Below, one piece after another: positions 18,916 to 29,502 of a stretch of DNA of 64,000 nt. A model generated the notes under the pieces. It did no database searches, had not been told where the DNA came from, and was given only the letters and a program-made list of their open reading frames with translations. A program made the position numbers and the translations under genes. This stretch comes from Burkholderia pyrrocinia (GTDB lineage: Bacteria > Pseudomonadota > Gammaproteobacteria > Burkholderiales > Burkholderiaceae): contig NZ_CP094461.1 of assembly GCF_022809715.1 (NCBI RefSeq), positions 62,001 to 126,000 on the forward strand. Direction: 5' to 3'. Within the stretch, counting starts at the first letter, position 1. Every line of letters starts with the position of its first letter.

Positions 18916-19767
18916 ATGAAAAAGCTCGACCTCGATGTGCTGGCGATGGTGGTGGCTGTCGCGGAATCCGGATCGTTCGCGCACGGCGCGCAGGCCGTGC
19001 ATCGTTCGCCGTCGGCGGTGAGCATGCAGATCAAGGCGCTGGAAGACGCGCTCGGCAAGCCGCTTTTCATCCGCGACACGCGCAACGTGACGGCTACCGA
19101 CGACGGCAGGACGCTCGCCGAATACGGCCGCCGGATGCTGGCGATGCGCGACGAGGCGTGGGCATCTGTCGTGCGCCCGGAGATCCGCGGCCGCGTGACG
19201 ATCGGCGTGCCCGACGACTACATTTCGTCGCTGCTGCCGCAGGTGCTCGGCAAATTCGCGGCGATGCACCCGCGCGTGGAAGTGCGCGTGATCGGCCAGC
19301 CGAGCAGCGCGCTCGTGCCGATGCTGAAGGACAACACGGTGGACCTCGCTTGCCTCACGCGGATCAAGGGCGTGACCGGCGAGCTGATCCGGCTCGAGCC
19401 GCTCGTGTGGGTCGGGTCGCCGAAACGCAACGTATGGGAGGAGCGGCCGCTGCCGGTGGCCTTCTTCACGCACGGCGGCAGCATGGCGCGCGATCACGCG
19501 GTCAAGGCGCTGAACCGGCGGAAGATCCCGTACCGGATGTCGTACGAAAGCCCGAGCCACCTGGGCCTTCTCAGCATGGTGGAGGCCGGGCTCGCGGTCG
19601 CGCCGCTGGCGCGCTGCTGCATTCCCGATCATCTCGTGCAGCTGTCGGAAAGCCACGGGCTGCCGCCGCTGGGCGAACTCGAGGTCGTGCTCGCGCGCAG
19701 CGCGCAGTCCGCGCGCCCGCCGTGCGACTACCTGGCCGAGCAGATTCTCGGCGAATGGCGTACCTGA
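18916..19767 (+). CDS. LysR-family regulator (of divergent LysE exporter)
   Basis: This 283-residue protein has an N-terminal winged helix (residues 1-60; VAESGSFAHGAQAVHRSPSA, VSMQIKALEDALGKPLF) and a substrate-binding domain from about residue 85. It is divergent from the LysE gene and probably activates it in response to the exported compound. It converges with another LysR gene (stop 19796). Confidence 0.92.
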   Translation: MKKLDLDVLAMVVAVAESGSFAHGAQAVHRSPSAVSMQIKALEDALGKPLFIRDTRNVTATDDGRTLAEYGRRMLAMRDEAWASVVRPEIRGRVTIGVPDDYISSLLPQVLGKFAAMHPRVEVRVIGQPSSALVPMLKDNTVDLACLTRIKGVTGELIRLEPLVWVGSPKRNVWEERPLPVAFFTHGGSMARDHAVKALNRRKIPYRMSYESPSHLGLLSMVEAGLAVAPLARCCIPDHLVQLSESHGLPPLGELEVVLARSAQSARPPCDYLAEQILGEWRT

Positions 19768-19795
19768 GCCCGGGCGGCCCGCCGGCGGCCGTGTT

Positions 19796-20683
19796 TCAGC
19801 ACGACGCCAGCAGCCATTCGCGGAACGCGACGAGCGAAGGCAGCGTCTCGGTCCCCGGCGGATAGACGAGGTAGTAGCTGCGCTGGCTGGTGATCGCGTC
19901 GCCGATCGACACGAGTTCGTTGCGGCTCAGTTCGTCTTCCACCAGCACCTTCGGCACCAGCCCGATCCCCATCCCGGCCCGCACGGCCTGGATCAGGTGC
20001 GACGTCAGTTCGAAGCTCGGGCCGATGCGCATCTGGCGATGATCGAGCCGATAGTGCGTGAACCATTCCGCCCACGCCTGCTGGTTGCTCGTCACGCCCA
20101 GCAGCGTCTGCTTCGCGGCCCAGGCCGGCGAGCGCGCGCCGGCCTTGCGGCTGCCCGCATCGGGGCTCGCGATCGCGATCAGGAACTCGTTGTACAGCCG
20201 ATGCGCGTGCAGGCCGGGCCAGTCGTCCGCGCCGACGGTGATGGCCGCGTCGAGGTCGTCGTTGAGGAAATCGATCGCGCCGATCCGCGAATGAAGATGC
20301 ACGGTCACGCCCGGATGCGCGGCGTAGAAGTCGTGCAGGTGCGGCAGCAGCCATTTCGAGCCGAACGTCGGCAAGGTCGCGAGCCGCAGCGTGCCGGCGC
20401 CTGCCTGGTGGGACATGGCCTGCAGCGTCGCGCCGCGGATGCGCCCCAGTGCGCCGCTCAGCTCGACGAAGTAGCGGCGCCCGACTTCGGTCAGCTTCAC
20501 GGAGCGGCCCTCGCGCCGGAACAGCGGCACGCCGAGCTGATCCTCGAGCGTCTGGACCTGCCGGCTGATCGCGCTCTGGCTCAGCGACAGTTCCTCGGCT
20601 GCGCGCGTGTAGCTTTCGTGCCGCGCGGCTGCCTCGAACACGAGCAGCAGCGACATCGACGGGGTGAGGCGACGGTAATTCAT
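19796..20683 (-). CDS. LysR-family regulator, GcvA-like
   Basis: This 295-residue regulator begins MNYRRLTPSMSLLLVFEAAA with the helix-turn-helix SYTRAAEELSLSQSAISRQV typical of the GcvA/AmpR branch, then a type-2 periplasmic-binding-like effector domain. It diverges from the D-2-hydroxyglutarate dehydrogenase-like gene. A 21-bp inverted repeat lies between, so that gene is its probable target. Confidence 0.92.
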   Translation of the reverse strand: MNYRRLTPSMSLLLVFEAAARHESYTRAAEELSLSQSAISRQVQTLEDQLGVPLFRREGRSVKLTEVGRRYFVELSGALGRIRGATLQAMSHQAGAGTLRLATLPTFGSKWLLPHLHDFYAAHPGVTVHLHSRIGAIDFLNDDLDAAITVGADDWPGLHAHRLYNEFLIAIASPDAGSRKAGARSPAWAAKQTLLGVTSNQQAWAEWFTHYRLDHRQMRIGPSFELTSHLIQAVRAGMGIGLVPKVLVEDELSRNELVSIGDAITSQRSYYLVYPPGTETLPSLVAFREWLLASC

Positions 20684-20707
20684 GAGTTTTATGCAATATT
20701 CGCCGGG

Positions 20708-20728
20708 CGAGAATTCGTTTGTTTCTCG
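20708..20728. promoter_or_regulatory. Inverted repeat in LysR / dehydrogenase gap
   Basis: CGAGAA (20708-20713) and TTCTCG (20723-20728) are separated by nine bases in the 152-bp divergent gap. It is a candidate binding site for the GcvA-like regulator. Confidence 0.4.
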
Positions 20729-20835
20729 CGGAATTTACCAAGATACTGGAATTCCCGGTTGCATGGAAACTTGCTCAAAACTCATGTTTCGAAGCACGCG
20801 AGCACACCGGTTCACCCACCTTGCGCCTTTACCCC

Positions 20836-23800
20836 ATGTCGATCGCCCCGTTGCCCCGTCCCGCCAGCCCGCCCGCGAACGCGTACCGTGACTTTCTCGC
20901 CGCGCTGCAGGCCGCCGGGTTCGCCGGGGAAATCCGCGCGGACCATGCGAACCGGACGGTCCAGGCCACCGACAACTCGATCTACCAGCGCCTGCCGCAA
21001 GCGGTGATCTGCCCCGCGCATGCGGACGACGTCCGGCTGGTGGCCCGGCTGCTCGCGGAACCCGCGCACCGCGACGTCGCGGTGGCCGCGCGCGGCGGCG
21101 GCACGGGCACCAACGGGCAGTCGCTGACCGACGGCGTGGTCGTCGACCTGTCGCGCAACATGAACCGGATCCTCGAAATCGACGTCGAGCAGCGCTGGGT
21201 GCGCGTGCAGGCGGGCGTCGTCAAGGATCAGCTCAATGCGGCGCTGAAGTCGCACGGGCTGTTTTTCGCGCCGGAGCTGTCGACGTCGAACCGCGCGACC
21301 GTCGGCGGGATGATCAACACCGACGCGAGCGGGCAGGGCAGCTGCACGTACGGCAAGACGCGCGACCACGTGCTCGAGCTGGACTTCGTGCTGATGGGCG
21401 GCGAGCAATTGCACAGCGCCGCACTCGCTGACGACGAGCTGGAGCGCCGCTGTGCGCGGCAGGACCGCGTCGGCAAGGTCTACCGCACCGCGCGGCGCAT
21501 CAGCGACGACAAGGCGGCGCTGATCGAAGCGAAGTTTCCGAAGCTCAATCGCTGCCTGACCGGCTATGACCTCGCGCACCTGCGCGAACCCGATGGCCGC
21601 TTCAACCTGAACAGCGTGCTGTGCGGCGCAGAGGGCTCGCTCGGCTTCGTCGTCGAGGCGAAGCTCAACGTGTTGCCGATCCCGAAGTATGCAGTGCTGG
21701 TCAACGTGCGCTACGCGGGTTTCATGGACGCGTTGCGCGATGCGCGCGCGCTGATCGAGCACCAGCCGCTGTCGATCGAGACGGTCGACTCGAAGGTGCT
21801 GATGCTCGCGATGAAGGACTTCGTGTGGAGCAGCGTGGCCGAATATTTTCCTCAGGACGACCAGCGGCCGACGCTCGGCATCAACCTGATCGAATTCAGC
21901 GGCGACGACGCGGACGACGTCGATGCGCGCGTGCGCGCGTTCGTCGACCACCTGCGCACCGATACGAGCGTGGAGCGCCTCGGCCATACGCTCGCGGCAG
22001 GCGACGATGCGGTTAAGCGCGTATATGCGATGCGCAAGCGCGCGGTCGGCCTGCTCGGCAACGTGCAGGGCGAGGCGCGTCCGCAGCCGTTCGTCGAGGA
22101 CACCGCGGTGCCGCCCGAAAACCTCGCTGCGTATATCGCCGAATTCCGCGCGCTGCTCGACGGCCACGGGTTGCAGTACGGAATGTTCGGCCATGTCGAC
22201 GCGGGCGTGCTGCACGTGCGTCCGGCGCTCGACATGAAGGATCCGCGGCAGGCCGCGCTGGTGCGGCCCGTGTCGGATGCGGTGGCCGAGCTCACGCAGC
22301 GTCACGGCGGCCTGCTGTGGGGCGAGCACGGCAAGGGCGTGCGCTCCGAATATGCGCCGGCGTTTTTCGGCGAGCTGTATCCGTCGCTGCAGCAACTGAA
22401 GGCCGCGTTCGATCCGCACAACCAGTTCAACCCGGGCAAGATCGCGACGCCGCCGGAGAACACGATGCGGCTGCTGAAGATCGACGAAGTGCCGACGCGC
22501 GGCGACCACGACCGGCAGATCGACGAGAGCGTGTGGCAGAGCTATGGCACCGCGATGCACTGCAACGGCAACGGCGCGTGCTACAACTTCGATCCGGACG
22601 ATGCGATGTGCCCGTCGTGGAAGGCGACGCGCGAACGCGTGCATTCGCCGAAGGGGCGCGCGTCGCTGATGCGCGAATGGTTGCGCCTGCAAGGGCAGGC
22701 CGGTGTCGACGTCGTCGCGGCGGCGCGCGCGGCAGCCGTTCCTGAGCGGCGTTGCCGCCCGCTGGCGCAACAGCCGCGCCGCGCGCAGCGGCGCGGCCGA
22801 CTTCTCGCACGAGGTGTACGACGCGATGGCCGGGTGCCTCGCCTGCAAGTCGTGTGCGGGACAGTGCCCGGTCAAGGTCAACGTGCCCGAATTCCGTTCG
22901 CGCTTTCTCGAGCTGTATCACCGTCGTTATCAGCGGCCGCTGCGCGACTACCTGATCGGCTCGCTCGAATTCACGATGCCGTGGATGGCGCGGGTGCCCG
23001 CGCTGTACAACGGGCTGATGCGTGCGGGGTGGGTGCGCACGCTGCTGGAGCGGCAGGTCGGCATGGTCGACAGCCCGCTGCTGAGCCGCTTCGATCTCGC
23101 GGCCGTGATTCGGCAATGGCGCGTGAAGCCGGCCGACCCGCACGCGCTCGCGGCGCTGAGCGACGCGCAGCGCGCGCGCAGCGTCGTCATCGTGCAGGAC
23201 ACGTTCACGCGTTATTTCGATACCGAGCAACTGGCGACGCTGATCGAGCTGGCGGCGCGCGTGGGTTTTCAGGTGTGGCTCGCGCCGCTCGCGCCGAACG
23301 GCAAGGCGCTGCATGTGCAGGGCTTTCTGCGGGCGTTCGAGAAGGCGGCGATCCGTAATGCCGCGCAGCTTGCGGCGCTCGCGCAGTCGGGCGTCGCGCT
23401 GGTCGGCCTCGATCCGGCGATGACGCTCACGTATCGGCAGGAATACCTGAAGGTGACGGGGCTCACCGATGTGCCGAAGGTCGCGCTGCCGCAGGAATGG
23501 CTGCTGCAGGCGCTGCCGGAAGCCGGCGCGGGCGGCGTGTCCGGTGCATACCGGCTGCTGCCGCACTGTACCGAGAAGACCAATGCGCCCGACAGCGGCA
23601 AGCAATGGGCGCAGGTATTCGCGCGGCGCGGGCTGCGTTTGCAGGTTCAGGCGACCGGGTGCTGCGGGATGTCCGGCACGTATGGGCACGAGGCGCGCAA
23701 CCTGCAGACGTCGAAGACGATCTATTCGCAGTCGTGGGCCGCGCACGTCGATGCGCCGGAGGACCAAGGCGAGGCGCTGGCGACCGGGTATTCGTGCCGC

Positions 23801-23881
23801 AGCCAGGTGAAACGCATGTCGTCGACGCGGTTGCGTCATCCGTTGCAGGCGCTGCTCGATCACGTTCGTGCGTCGGGGTGA
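20836..23881 (+). pseudogene. ydiJ: YdiJ-like FAD / 4Fe-4S D-2-hydroxyglutarate dehydrogenase, frameshifted
   Basis: Together two adjacent frames encode one protein of about 1015 residues, the usual YdiJ length. The first frame (from ATG 20836) holds the FAD-binding type-4 domain (AARGGGTGTNGQS; TVGGMINTDASGQGSCTYGK) and the FAD-oxidase C domain. The second carries the ferredoxin-like cluster CLACKSCAGQCPVKVN and the CCG motif CCGMSGTYGHE. Between about 22723 and 22745 the reading frame moves from frame 1 to frame 2. Bases 22723-22731 are a GCGCGCGCG run, and adding back one 2-bp unit restores an uninterrupted protein. So this is either a real inactivating slip or a sequencing error. Regulated probably by the divergent LysR. 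Confidence 0.85.
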
Positions 23882-23974
23882 CGATCGGGCGGCGCGCGCT
23901 GCGCTGCCTGTGTGACGGCATCGCGCGTCGCGCGGCAATCTCAGTGCCGCCATCGACGCATGCGAAAGGGTCAG

Positions 23975-24277
23975 TCAGGAATCGGCTTTCGCGGTTTTCC
24001 GCGCACGCGGCTTGTCGGCCGCGGGAAACGCGCCGACGCCGCGCGGCCGTTTCGGTTCGATCCGCATTTGCCGGATCACGCGCCGGAAGTCGATCTCGTG
24101 CGCGGCCAGCGCGCCGATCAGCTTCGCGATGACCGCGAGGTGGGAGGGCACCGTGCCCTTGCTCGAATAGTTCGTGATCGAGCTTTCGTTCATCCGGATC
24201 AGACGCGCGAACTCGCGCGACGTCAGCTGCGCTTTTCTCAACTCCTGCTGAAATTCGGTATACGCCATTGCACACAT
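23975..24277 (-). CDS. Small XRE-like helix-turn-helix protein
   Basis: This 100-residue protein has a single helix-turn-helix (FQQELRKAQLTSREFARLIR, then MNESSITNYSSKGTVPSHLA) and a basic tail ending KPRARKTAKADS. GGAG lies ten bases before ATG 24277; ATG 24268 is a possible alternative start. It sits between the YdiJ-like gene and a LivK-type gene and is probably monocistronic. Target unknown; the domain could bind DNA as part of a small regulator. Confidence 0.75.
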   Translation of the reverse strand: MCAMAYTEFQQELRKAQLTSREFARLIRMNESSITNYSSKGTVPSHLAVIAKLIGALAAHEIDFRRVIRQMRIEPKRPRGVGAFPAADKPRARKTAKADS

Positions 24278-24364
24278 GTTGCTTCGTCTCCGTGATTCAG
24301 AAATCGGCCCGCACGGCGCCGGCGCCGACGGGTGGCGTTCCCGTCGTGCCGGCGCCAACGCGGG

Positions 24365-25519
24365 TTACATCTTGACCTGGTCGAGGAAGGTCTTCTTGCC
24401 GGTCTTGTAGCCGTAGATCGAGATGATCCCGTGCGTCAGGTCGCCCTTCGCGTCGAACGTCGTCGTGCCGATCACGCCGTCGTATTTCGTCGCCGGCATC
24501 GCCGTGAGGATCTTCGCCGGGTCCGTCGAGTTCGCGCGCTTCATCGCGTCGACGGCGATGTAGACCGCGTCGTACGCGAACGGCGCATCGAACTTGATGC
24601 CCTGGTTGAAGCGCTTCTCGTACTTGGCGACGAACGCAGCACCGCCCGGCATCTTCTCGAGCGCCGCGCCGGCTTGCGAGCACAGCACGTTGTCGGCTGC
24701 CGGGCCGGCCAGCTCGGCCAGCGAGTCGGTGCACACGCCGTCGCCGGACAGGATCTTCGCGCGCAGGCCGAGCTGCTTCGCCTGCTTCGCGAGCGGGCCG
24801 CCGGTGGCGTCCATGCCGCCGTACATGATCGCGTCGGGGTTCTCGCCCTTGATCTTCGTGAGAATCGCGCGGAAGTCGACCGCCTTGTCGTTGGTCGCAT
24901 CGTGCGACAGCACCTTCAGGCCAAGCGCCTTCGCCTTCTTCTCGAACTCGTTCGCGAGGCCCTGGCCGTAAGCGGTCGAATCGTCGATCACCGCCACGCT
25001 CTTCACGCCCTTCGACTGCGCGTAGCTTGCGAGCGCCGGGCCCTGCTGCGCGTCGGTCGCGACGACGCGGTAGGTCGTCTTGAAGCCTTGCTGCGTGTAG
25101 GTCGGGTTGGTGGCCGACGGCGAGATCTGCACGATGCCCGCATCGCTGTAGATCTTCGACGCCGGGATCGACGTGCCCGAGTTCAGGTGGCCGATGACGG
25201 CGACGACCTTGTCGTCGACGAGCTTCTGCGCGACCTGCGTCGCCTGCCGCGGGTCGGCCGCGTCATCCTGTGCGTCGAGCTGCAGCGTGATCTTCTTGCC
25301 GCCGATCGTCAGCCCCTTCGCATTGATTTCCTCGACCGCGAGGCGCGCGCCGTTCTCGTTGTCCTTGCCGAGGTGCGAAATGCCGCCCGTCGTCGGTTCG
25401 ACGCTGCCGATCTTCACGACCTGGTCGGCCATCGCGGTCGACGCTGCCGCGAACGCAGCGGCGGCCAGTGCAACGGTGATCAGGGGTTTGCAGCGCATGC
25501 CGACAATGCTTCGTTCCAT
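24365..25519 (-). CDS. Branched-chain amino-acid ABC transporter, periplasmic binding protein (LivK-type)
   Basis: This 384-residue Leu/Ile/Val-binding-type protein has a signal peptide (LITVALAAAAFAAASTAMA, cleavage before DQVVKIG). Hallmarks follow: GSVEPTTGGISHLGKDNENG, GHLNSGTSIPASKIY and SPSATNPTYTQQGFKTTYRV. It delivers leucine-type amino acids to a LivHMGF permease, but no such genes are adjacent, so it is an orphan that probably feeds a transporter encoded elsewhere. GGAG seven bases before ATG 25519 supports that start over an internal ATG at 25498. Confidence 0.93.
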   Translation of the reverse strand: MERSIVGMRCKPLITVALAAAAFAAASTAMADQVVKIGSVEPTTGGISHLGKDNENGARLAVEEINAKGLTIGGKKITLQLDAQDDAADPRQATQVAQKLVDDKVVAVIGHLNSGTSIPASKIYSDAGIVQISPSATNPTYTQQGFKTTYRVVATDAQQGPALASYAQSKGVKSVAVIDDSTAYGQGLANEFEKKAKALGLKVLSHDATNDKAVDFRAILTKIKGENPDAIMYGGMDATGGPLAKQAKQLGLRAKILSGDGVCTDSLAELAGPAADNVLCSQAGAALEKMPGGAAFVAKYEKRFNQGIKFDAPFAYDAVYIAVDAMKRANSTDPAKILTAMPATKYDGVIGTTTFDAKGDLTHGIISIYGYKTGKKTFLDQVKM

Positions 25520-26151
25520 CTGCCATCTCCGAATTGAATGTCTTTCTTGGACGTCTCGACCGGCCGGCTGCGGGCCGGGGCGATCGGACGAGTCTCCATA
25601 CCCATCATGGGCTTCAGTTGCATCGCGCCCGGCCGTGTGACGGGCCGCCCGGGCGAGCGGGCGGACTATCGGCCGGCGCGATGCAATTCGTATGAATATA
25701 TCCGAAGCCGATTTTGCGCGCTGCAGCGAATCCCATGACGGGGCGGGCACGGTACGGTTCGGCGCCCGGATTTCGCGGATTCCGGAGGCCGGAAATCGTG
25801 CGCCGTGGCGGGCCAGGCCGCGATTCGCTGTCGATGGCCTTACGGCCGCATCCATTATTCGGCCGGTTGCAGGGGCGAAGCCATGGACACTGATGGGCGG
25901 TCAGTCGGGAACTGTTCGGTCGATTTGTCTGCACAGTTTGGCCACTCGCGAGCGCGCAGCCGGGTTCTTGGAATACTTCATCGAGCGCGATATCTCTCAC
26001 ATGCAACTAACGGTCAAGTCCGGCAGCATCGACGAATTGGCGCAAGTCGACAGCCCGTACAATGCAATCGGCTTTGCACATGCCGGGGCTTGCCTGGACC
26101 GGCCGCTTCCAGACTGTCGGGCAGGTAATGCCATCCGATGCAACCGCGATC
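25520..26151. other. Intergenic stretch, no gene found
   Basis: 630 bp between the LivK start and the DMT transporter stop. Open frames here have poor composition and no family features. It must contain the LivK promoter near its left end. Confidence 0.5.
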
Positions 26152-27051
26152 CTACGAACGTCCGCGCAATGCGACGAAGACCACGCCTGCAATCGCCAGC
26201 AGGCCGCCGCATAGCGTTTCGATGTCCGGCCGCTCGCCCGTCAGCATCATCGACAGGGCTGTCGCCACCGCTGGCGTAAGATAGAGAAAGTTGGCGGCGC
26301 GCGCCGCACCGAAGTAACCGAGTGCGAAGGTCCAGGTCGCGTAACCGAGTGCCGCGGGAAATACGCCGAGGATCAATACCGCCAGCGTCGTGTCGTGCGA
26401 CGCACCGCCGAGCGAGGCGAGCGCGCCGGGCAACCAGGGCGTGAGCAGCAGCGCACCGGCCAGCAGCGTGTACGCGGCACAGGGCAGCGCGCCGTACACG
26501 GGAATCAGCCGCCGTTGCAACACGAAGTAGCTGGCCGAACACAGCGCTGCGCCGAGAATCAGCGTGCTCCCCGAGCCGAGGACAAGCCCGCCCGGTTGAC
26601 CATGCGCAATCACGCCAATACCGGCAAGACTGACCAGCGAACCGAGCCACCCCCGGAGATTGAATCGTTCGCCGAGAAACACGGCGGCAAGCAGCGCCGT
26701 GAAGATCGGCAGCGTGTTCACGATGAAACTCGCCGCGCCGGCCGACACGGTTTGCTCGCCGGTATTGAGCAGTGCGTTATAGAGTGCGATGCCGAGGAAA
26801 CCGCAGGCCAGGAAGCGCAACGCGTCGCGTTTCGCGGGCCTCGGAGGCCGCCGCCACGCAAGCCACGCGATCACGAGCAACGCGGCGGTGGCAAAGCGCG
26901 CCGCCGCGAGTTGCAGTGGCGCCAGGCCGTGCAGGCCGATCCGGATGAACGGGAATGCGGAGGCCCACGACACGATCGTGAAAGCGACCGCGCCTGCCGC
27001 GACCAGCGGTTGTCGCGCGCCGCGCGACGACGGTGAGGAAAGGGTATTCAT
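26152..27051 (-). CDS. DMT/EamA-family transporter
   Basis: This 299-residue carrier has two EamA repeats and about ten helices. It starts after a short polar lead (VAFTIVSWASAFPFIRIGLH), and the family motif SAGAASFIVNTLPIFTALLA lies near residue 100. It probably exports an amino acid or related metabolite. It diverges from a LysR gene only 57 bp away, which is its likely regulator. Confidence 0.92.
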   Translation of the reverse strand: MNTLSSPSSRGARQPLVAAGAVAFTIVSWASAFPFIRIGLHGLAPLQLAAARFATAALLVIAWLAWRRPPRPAKRDALRFLACGFLGIALYNALLNTGEQTVSAGAASFIVNTLPIFTALLAAVFLGERFNLRGWLGSLVSLAGIGVIAHGQPGGLVLGSGSTLILGAALCSASYFVLQRRLIPVYGALPCAAYTLLAGALLLTPWLPGALASLGGASHDTTLAVLILGVFPAALGYATWTFALGYFGAARAANFLYLTPAVATALSMMLTGERPDIETLCGGLLAIAGVVFVALRGRS

Positions 27052-27108
27052 GCGGCAATGGTGCGATGTTGCGAGATGTTAAGCTAGCGCACAGATCAAC
27101 ATCCGGAT

Positions 27109-28095
27109 ATGACCATGGCTCACAGCTCGGTGCGGCGGCGAGCCGACAGTCCGGCGCGTGCGCGTCAGGTTGCGGATGCGCTGCCGGTTGCAGCGCCGGC
27201 GCCTGGCCCGCGGCCGCCGCTTGCCAGCCTGGAGACCGTGTGCACGGTGGCGCGTCAGGGTTCGTTCCTGGCGGCCGCCGACGTTTCCGGCGTGACGCAC
27301 GGCGCGATCAGCCGGCGGGTGGCCGCCGTGGAAAACTGGCTGGGCATGGCGCTGTTCGAACGTCATGCACGCGGTGTGCGCCTGACGCCGGACGGGCAGC
27401 GCTTCGTCGGCCGGATCGAACAGGCGTTCGCGATCATCGACAGCGCGGCCGACCAGTGGCGCTCGCCGCGTACGCCGCGACTGGTCCGGATGAGCGTGGT
27501 GCCGGCATTTGCGCAGCTCTGGCTGTTCGAGCGGCAGCATGCGCTCGAGAGCGAGGCTCCCGCGCTGCGCATCGAACTCGGCATCGAGCTTCGCAACGTG
27601 GATATCGCCGGCGGCGAAGCGGATCTGTCGATCCGGTATGGGCGCGGCAACTGGCGTCAGCTCGAAACCCGCGCGTTCATGCCGGAGCGGCTTTATCCGG
27701 TCGCGCATCCGCGGCTCGCCGCGCAACTGGCGAAGGCGCGCCGCCGGCACGGCGACGCCGCGCTGCTCGAGATGCCGCTGCTGCACGATTCCGACGTGAC
27801 CGGATGGCGCACGTGGTTCGACGCGCTGGGCATTCCGTTCAAGCCGCGTGCGCAGGATCGCCGCTTCGAGGATTACAACCTGGTGCTGGCGGCAGCCGAA
27901 GCCGGGCTCGGCGTGGCGCTGGCGCGGACGCCGCTCGCGGACGCGTTTCTGAAGCGCAGCGAGCTCGTCCGGGTGAGCCGCCACGAGGTCGATTCGCTGC
28001 TCACGTACCACTTCGTGCATGCGAAGGGAGAGAATCGGCCGGAGGTGCTCGCGTTGATGGAGCGGATGCGGGCGGCGTTGACGCAGCAGGGTTAG
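27109..28095 (+). CDS. LysR-family regulator (divergent to DMT transporter)
   Basis: This 328-residue protein has an unusual Ala/Pro/Arg-rich lead of about 35 residues before the winged helix (SLETVCTVARQGSFLAAADV, VTHGAISRRVAAVENWLGMA) and a GcvA-like effector domain. A start at ATG 27115 is equally possible. GATGTT and AACATC half-sites occur in the short gap before it. Confidence 0.9.
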   Translation: MTMAHSSVRRRADSPARARQVADALPVAAPAPGPRPPLASLETVCTVARQGSFLAAADVSGVTHGAISRRVAAVENWLGMALFERHARGVRLTPDGQRFVGRIEQAFAIIDSAADQWRSPRTPRLVRMSVVPAFAQLWLFERQHALESEAPALRIELGIELRNVDIAGGEADLSIRYGRGNWRQLETRAFMPERLYPVAHPRLAAQLAKARRRHGDAALLEMPLLHDSDVTGWRTWFDALGIPFKPRAQDRRFEDYNLVLAAAEAGLGVALARTPLADAFLKRSELVRVSRHEVDSLLTYHFVHAKGENRPEVLALMERMRAALTQQG

Positions 28096-28264
28096 GTGGT
28101 GGAGGCGTGGGGGCCTGCTTTGGCGGCGCGCTCGGGGCCTGTGCCTGTATACATGAAGATGGGCCGCGGGATCGTCGACATGCGACCGCGGAAAACGAAG
28201 AGGTCGGAGAGATGAACGCAAATCGAGAAATTTTGCAGCCGTTCGGATGCACGGGAGGTACACG

Positions 28265-28927
28265 ATGAACAGACCAGACAAGTCGTCGAAAGCGCGTGCG
28301 GCGCTCGATCAGTTGTTCTCGGGCATTGCGCCCGCGGACGCGAAGAGTGCGTCACGCCCGGGCAATCCGTTCGAGGCGGCGGGAGACGATGTGTCCGTCG
28401 ACGCCGACGGCCGCGTTGAAGTGACGCTATCGACCAGAATCCAGTTGCGCGGCTATCCGGGTGCGGACGCGTTCATGAAGCGCATGGCCGAAGCGTGGGG
28501 CCTCGAGTGGGGAACGTACGACAGCGTTCAGGCCATCGCGAAGCTGCCTGCCGGATGGCGATCGCGCCGGCTTCCGGAAGTCACGCAGATCGTCGACGGA
28601 CACGATGTGCTGCGCGCGGAGAGCAGCCTGCAGGGCGGCGAGATGTCGTATCTGAAAGTGAACCCGCGGTACTACATCGACGCACGCAAGGGGTTCGGCT
28701 GGGGAAAGTCGTCGAAGGCGTCCGACGATCCGGATCTCGACGGCCCCGACTGGAACTGCTTCGTGATCGATCGGGAAAAGTCCATCGAAGTGCACGAATT
28801 GACGACCTCGTCGTTGAAAGCCGACATGGACAATGCCCGTGCGACATTGCTGAAATGGCTTGACGAACACTATCCCAAACATCGCGATCCGTTTGCGTAC
28901 TGGACGGACTGCGAAGGGGCATCCTGA
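28265..28927 (+). CDS. Hypothetical protein, 220 aa
   Basis: I do not recognise this family. A good ribosome site (GGGAGGT) precedes ATG 28265, and codon usage is normal for the window. The protein is soluble, acidic to neutral, with no signal peptide or membrane helix. Visible blocks are a helical Lys/Ala start (about 1-20), LSTRIQLRGYPGADAFMKRM near residue 60, and a helical C-terminus (LKADMDNARATLLKWLDEHY). It follows a LysR gene by 170 bp and may be transcribed alone. Confidence 0.7.
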   Translation: MNRPDKSSKARAALDQLFSGIAPADAKSASRPGNPFEAAGDDVSVDADGRVEVTLSTRIQLRGYPGADAFMKRMAEAWGLEWGTYDSVQAIAKLPAGWRSRRLPEVTQIVDGHDVLRAESSLQGGEMSYLKVNPRYYIDARKGFGWGKSSKASDDPDLDGPDWNCFVIDREKSIEVHELTTSSLKADMDNARATLLKWLDEHYPKHRDPFAYWTDCEGAS

Positions 28928-29040
28928 TTTTTGCGTGGCCGCCCGGTTCGGTATCGCGGGCACACGCTGCCCGACCGGAATCGGAGCGGACGGGGCGCAC
29001 GCCGCTTCGATGCATCGGCCGGTCGCGATGGGGACGCCAA

Positions 29041-29502
29041 TTGAAACAAACCAGTCCAGTGCCGATTCTCTGCGCAGCGTTTGGCGCGGCTGTCGGGTCG
29101 ACCGTCATCGAGCTGCTGCTCTGGTCGATCGCCGGCGATGACGCCATGCGGAACCTGTTTCGCGACGCGCGCCTGACGGCAGCCATCGTGATGGGGCGCG
29201 GCGTGCTCGACACGTCCGCCGGCTTCGATCCGATGGTCATGGGTGTCGCGACACTCGTGCACGCCGCTCTGTCGCTTGCCTATGCGGCCGTGCTGGCGAA
29301 GGTGGTCCGGAACATGTCGCTCGGGTCCGCGCTTCTCGCAGGCGGCGCGTTCGGGCTCATCCTGTATGGCGTCAACCTGCACGCCTTCACGGCGATCTTC
29401 CCGTGGTTCATCCCGGTTCGCGGCGCGATCACGCTGGTGGCCCATCTGGTATTCGGGGTCACGGCAGCGGCCACCTATCACGTCGTCAAACGCCCGGTTT
29501 GA
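29041..29502 (+). CDS. Small integral membrane protein, four helices
   Basis: The 153-residue protein has four predicted membrane helices (residues about 8-30, 64-88, 92-120, 127-148). No family was recognised. The only suitable start is TTG 29041, with GGGGAC upstream; no in-frame ATG gives a complete first helix. It lies between two unrelated hypothetical genes on the same strand. Confidence 0.65.
   Translation: MKQTSPVPILCAAFGAAVGSTVIELLLWSIAGDDAMRNLFRDARLTAAIVMGRGVLDTSAGFDPMVMGVATLVHAALSLAYAAVLAKVVRNMSLGSALLAGGAFGLILYGVNLHAFTAIFPWFIPVRGAITLVAHLVFGVTAAATYHVVKRPV

Noticed and set aside
20812..22881. A 689-codon minus-strand frame opposite the YdiJ-like gene
   Set aside because: The plus strand encodes recognisable FAD and Fe-S domains. 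The reverse frame has no family and crosses the frameshift only by chance.
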